Below are positions 58,985 to 64,000 of a DNA stretch of 64,000 bases, piece after piece. The number at the start of each line of letters is the position of its first letter. Positions within the stretch are counted from its first letter, which is position 1. This DNA comes from Zychaea mexicana (taxonomy: Eukaryota; Mucoromycota; Mucoromycetes; Mucorales; Lichtheimiaceae). The notes under the pieces were generated by a model. It searched no databases, was not told the origin of the DNA, and saw nothing but the letters and a program-made list of their open reading frames with translations. Location of the stretch: NCBI RefSeq assembly GCF_025766255.1, contig NW_026516697.1:248001-312000 (forward strand), in the 5' to 3' direction. A program made the position numbers and the translations under genes.

Positions 58985-60011
58985 TCACATACGGGGTCCT
59001 TGAAGACGGTTGTAAGGCACGCTCAGTGAACGAATGGTCTCAGTACTCAGCTATGTAGTAAAAGGTTGGAAACATATATACCGAATAAGATGAATCATTG
59101 CTTATTAAAATCCTATTTATAAAATCTGTCAAAAAACAAAAGCTTACTTCTTCCTTGAGCTGTCTGTATATAAAACCAGCCTTGGCCTTCGGTGCCCATT
59201 TCAATGCGAGCTTCTTTGCAGTATCCAACAGCTCGTTCTCGGGGCAAATGATGTCAACAAGATCATGTTCTAGAGCTTCTTGCGCATTGAAACGGTGGCC
59301 TTGCAAGACCAGAGCACGCAGCGTCTTTGGCGTTGTCTTGTAGCGAAGCAAAGCGTTGAAGCCTGGAGGAAGAGGTGCTGGGAGATCAATTTCATTCTAT
59401 TATTATACCCGTTAATACAGTACAATCCATGAATAATGGCAAGAACGATACTTTAGTTTCATGTAGGACAAAAAGGGTCCTAATAAATTACCATGCACAT
59501 ATATCCACGCTCGGTGCGCATAACACGGTAATCTTTAAAAACAGTACATGAATTAATAACTGAGTCAGTCAAAGAAAGAGAGTGACGTCTGCAAAAGGAT
59601 AAAAGGACCGCTTATATGCATACCATGGGCCAAAGCAAGCAAGCAACCACCAGCGAACGCGTGGCCGTTGATAGCTGCCACAGTGGGGATAGTAAAAGTT
59701 AGGAGCTTTTTCACCATCAGAATGTAGTTGTCCATAAAGGGGAGGTACGAATGCGCGTGTCGGAGATCGAGTCCGTTGGAAAAGAACTTGCTATCGCCAA
59801 CAGTGACAAGAGCCATCTCGGTAGGCTCGGTCTGAGCGAGAAAGTCATCCTCGATTACTTGAAGGGCATATAGGATCGCTTTGCAGACTTTGGTGGTGAA
59901 GCGATTTTGGTTGTTGTGCAGGTGCAAAATATACAATGGGCCTTCTCGACGGAGAGTCATATAATGCTTATCGGTGGATGGTAAAGCGAGTGGTAAGCTA
60001 ACGCTGGCCAT
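58985..60011 (-). CDS. Enoyl-CoA isomerase/hydratase family (ECI-like)
   Basis: Crotonase-fold enzyme, probably a delta3-delta2-enoyl-CoA isomerase of fatty-acid beta-oxidation. Four exons (60011-59624, 59532-59492, 59396-59148, 59050-58985) give exactly 247 aa. Seen: SKFFSNGLDLRHAHSY (first oxyanion block), TVAAINGHAFAGGCLLALAHG (second oxyanion block), DYRVMRTERGYMCMNEIDLP (active-site Glu region) and LVLQGHRFNAQEALEHDLVD. It resembles the short peroxisomal ECI form found in plants and fungi. The C-terminus ends Pro-Arg-Met, a weak match to a PTS1 tripeptide; peroxisomal import is only suggested. Confidence 0.88.
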
Positions 60012-61076
60012 GTTGTCTTTTTTTGAATCTCTTGATACTGTGGAGAGTGTAAGGTAGTAGTGAAGTGCGTGAAATACAACATTTAGGGTTTATATATAAG
60101 GCGCGCCTAAGATTTCCCGCTGACAAACCGTGAATGCGCATCATTTTTCCTCTGGCTCTTGCATGCATAAGCTACCATCGTCTACCACATTATCAGACTG
60201 TGAAGTATTCCTTCATGTCCCCATACGCCACAAATACTGGGAAGATGGATGATAACAACCATTCCTTTTCTATATTTGGTAAACGTAGTTCAGGTCATAA
60301 TACAGTAATCGTTTTTCATGTTTTAGCAAAATTTGAATATATGCTACGGTATCATAGTATCATAGTGAGCGCCTACGTTTCATCTTAGTGTGAGCAGCAT
60401 AAAGTTTTATTTGACGTTCATTTGCTTGGTCCATACTTGTTGTTGAAGATGACAGGGTCTACTACTGAGAATCATATGCGTTAGTGATTAACAAGTTCTA
60501 GGAGCGACTGACGAGTCCAAGAGATCAAGCAATACTCGGTTTCGAAATATACGCTCCAGTGCTACGAGGTATACAATGTTGCATATATATATCGATCCCA
60601 TTCATATACGCGGGAGAAATCCTGGCAAGCTCATCCTAGTTCCTTTGCATTTATAAGAATGCTGTTGCCAGGTGCTTTCCTTTGAGTTCCCTGGTAACAC
60701 CATAGTCTCCTTCCCACACAGACACACAGACACAAACGCACTAGTGATTGATGAACATGTAGTTGATTTTATTTCGACATGAATGATAAAAGGAAGCCTA
60801 CCAGTTCATTCTCCTCCTTTTTGGTTTGTTTTTTGCAATTCTAAAAGAGTGTATAAACTGGAAAGGGCTTTTGATGCAAATCCCACAATTGATGTTTTGA
60901 ATGATAGAAAGAAATGATAGAAAGAGAAAAAAAGGAGAACTCGATAAAAAGCAAAGTAGTAACGGATCTGACAATACCCCTTTGGATAAGCAGCATTGAA
61001 CTGAGGGAGCCATCTCCATTTCTCTTTTTGTTATGAAGAAAGTATTAGGCGAGGGAAACGAGCGATAGCGTGAGAT
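60012..61076. other. Intergenic region between ECI and E2 genes
   Basis: Contains the ECI promoter; the rest (60130-61076) shows no supported gene. Confidence 0.45.
60090..60099 (-). promoter_or_regulatory. TATA box of ECI gene
   Basis: TTATATATAA on the minus strand lies about 80 bp upstream of the start at 60011, next to a GGCGCGCC palindrome (60100-60107). Confidence 0.55.
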
Positions 61077-62329
<1,253 letters not shown>

Positions 62330-62994
62330 AATTCTTTTTGGAGAGTATCGTGTTTGGATAGAAAGAAAAAGTAATGAAATACAAGGAAAAAGCGGTATAG
62401 TGAACGTTTTGTACTTTGCTATTATTGTTTGTAACAAATTTATGTTCTGATTTGACGAGGAGGGGAGAGAAAAAAAAGAGTTGAGGTTCAAAGCAAAAAG
62501 AAAGGAAAAAGAAGTCTATCAGGGCCTGCCTTATATATAAAAAAAATAAAATATGAAAAATCTATAGCGAGGAAAAAAAAAAAGCTGTGCTGAGAAAAAT
62601 TGGTTTCGCGCAAAAGTGAGCGGGGTTTTCAACCGTGACGCGGTTACTCTTTTTCGACGCGACTTGCTCAATTTTCGTGTCATGGATAATCACTTGTTGA
62701 GACACCAAACTTGTGGACACAAGAGAGGCAAAATGCTACATCTTTTCCCAGCGATGCTATGATGAATGATGCTTAGATTACCTAAGAGCGTCGACAACAA
62801 ACTGTACTTGATGAACAAAGTCTAGTGACGTTGAATTGTATATGTTCCATTGAAACGACAGGATTAACCCTCTCTTCGTTTTTGGATCCGCTGTCGACTT
62901 TATCAAATCCTAGAATCAATTTTCCTGGTTCATCGCAACGAGCTTTTCACTTTTCATGGATTTTTTATCAAAAGTTCTTTAGAACGACAACTAT
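62330..62994. other. Intergenic region between E2 and Pro/Gln-rich genes
   Basis: A-rich upstream region of the E2 gene; no gene seen. Confidence 0.45.
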
Positions 62995-63964
62995 TTAGCG
63001 CCATCCTGCGGTATTCACTGGAGGTCTTTGACCCTGTTGAGGTGGCGGTTGTGGTTGTGGTTGCTGTTGTTGTTGTTGTGGAGGAGGAGGAGGATAGTAA
63101 TATTGAGTGGATGGGGGTGCGGAAGGTGCGGATACTCGATAATTGTTATAGTCATTTGCTGCTGCTGGTCGTTCAGGTGGATAACTGGTCGCGGTCTGTG
63201 GCGTGCCTGGCTGGGGTATGGATGCAGGACGAGGTGGAGCAGGATAGGAGGGTGGCGCTGTTACTGGTGAGGCTTGCGCAGGTGGATAGCCCGATTGCAT
63301 TGTGGTGGGTTGCTGCTGCATGGGAGGTCGTGGCATCGCAGGAGCAGCCGAGGGTGTAGTGGACGGTGGTGGATAGGGGGTTGTTGGTGCCTGTGATGAT
63401 GCCGATGTTGGCATGGCTCCCGGTGGATTTACTGGTGGAGGTGGAGGTGGATACGCAGGTGCTTGCTGATATTGTGGTGGTTGTGGTTGTTGTGGTTTGG
63501 TTTCCTTTTGATCCTGCATTTCGGTCTTCTTCTGATCTTTCCTCTCATCATCGAGGAATTGAGCTAAACACAATGTGAAAAGTTGTTTTTTATACCACTT
63601 AGCGCCGTCTCCTACGGTATTAACTTTTATCGAGTGAAACACATACCCAATTCAGCCGTAGACAAGTTTCTATATGTTTTCTCTACTCCATTGTGTGAGC
63701 AAGATATATATAACCGTTAGATGCATTTATACAACAGTAGGTCAATTGGTAGATATTTTACTTACCAGTAGCCTCGCTCGAAGACACCACTTTTCCATTA
63801 ATAGTTCCACTCTTTGTCTTGCTCGCCTGAGTCAAGGAGCCAATAACGTGATCGATCATATCTCGTAATTGGTTCATTTGATCCTTCAATTCCTCATACG
63901 CAGGTGCAGCAGCTGGATCTGCTGTTGTTGTCCCAATAAACGCATGCTTTTCCTGTTTTTTCAT
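62995..63964 (-). CDS. Pro/Gln-rich protein with N-terminal helix, unknown
   Basis: Start at 63964 (MKKQEKHAFIGTTTADPAAA). Exon 1 encodes a helix (AYEELKDQMNQLRDMIDHVI). It joins through a small exon at about 63650-63673 (NLSTAEL) to the long exon (about 63563 to TAA 62995), starting AQFLDDERKDQKKTEMQDQK. The remainder is a Pro/Gln/Tyr/Ala-rich tail with polyPro and polyGln (YPPPPPPVNPPGAM, QYYYPPPPPQQQQQQ) ending NTAGWR. Such tails occur in adaptor and condensate-forming proteins. The donor after exon 1 is ambiguous (GTAAGT or GTAAAA two codons on). Family not recognised, and more exons upstream of the window edge cannot be excluded. Confidence 0.7.
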
Positions 63965-64000
63965 TGTTACTCAACCAATAAGCATAACACTTAGACACAC

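Overview
The window reads as nuclear DNA of a filamentous fungus, most likely Mucoromycota (Mucorales or a close relative). This is inferred from many short introns (mostly 40-110 nt, GT-AG), fungal orthologues (Bem3-like PX-PH-RhoGAP, Gyp2-like GRAM-TBC, Ale1-like MBOAT, UBE2E), a P450 resembling the CYP509 type, and KDZ, Tigger and CACTA-type transposon remains. No rRNA, tRNA or CRISPR array was recognised.

The window has two halves. Positions 1 to about 20,000 are a transposon graveyard. It holds a 1.05-1.07 kb direct repeat (636-1707 and 15498-16547) and a CACTG-ended element with subterminal repeats (3601-7387). That element was later hit by an apparently intact pogo/Tigger transposon (3933-6043, spliced transposase of about 550 aa). 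Next come a decayed multi-exon family gene (7486-8870) and an AT-rich island (about 8885-15497). The island holds a dead DDE transposase with a C-terminal chromodomain, small AT-rich ORFs and three nested TA-duplicating insertions. The insertions are a 523-bp MITE that still carries the first exon of a Tigger-like transposase, a 379-bp deletion relative of the intact Tigger, and a 3.1-kb element whose long DDE transposase has three in-frame stops. A KDZ transposase relic with an adjacent gene relic follows (16.8-19.5 kb).

From about 20.5 kb the window is ordinary gene space. Order: P450 (+), Ser/His-rich unknown (+), Ser-rich coiled-coil protein (-), GXWXG/DUF4334 protein (-), aldehyde dehydrogenase (+), ankyrin plus long coiled-coil protein (-) with upstream exons that may belong to it, MBOAT lysophospholipid acyltransferase (-), Bem3-like RhoGAP (-), mitochondrial ABC1/ADCK2-type atypical kinase (-), Gyp2/TBC1D9-like RabGAP (-), enoyl-CoA isomerase/hydratase (-), UBE2E-type E2 (-) and a Pro/Gln-rich unknown (-).

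The housekeeping genes do not form one pathway. They cover lipid metabolism (MBOAT, ECI, ALDH, P450), mitochondrial lipid/quinone control (ABC1K), polarity and trafficking (RhoGAP, RabGAP) and ubiquitylation. Exon boundaries were read by eye from splice consensus and reading-frame continuity; family names rest on remembered motifs, not searches.
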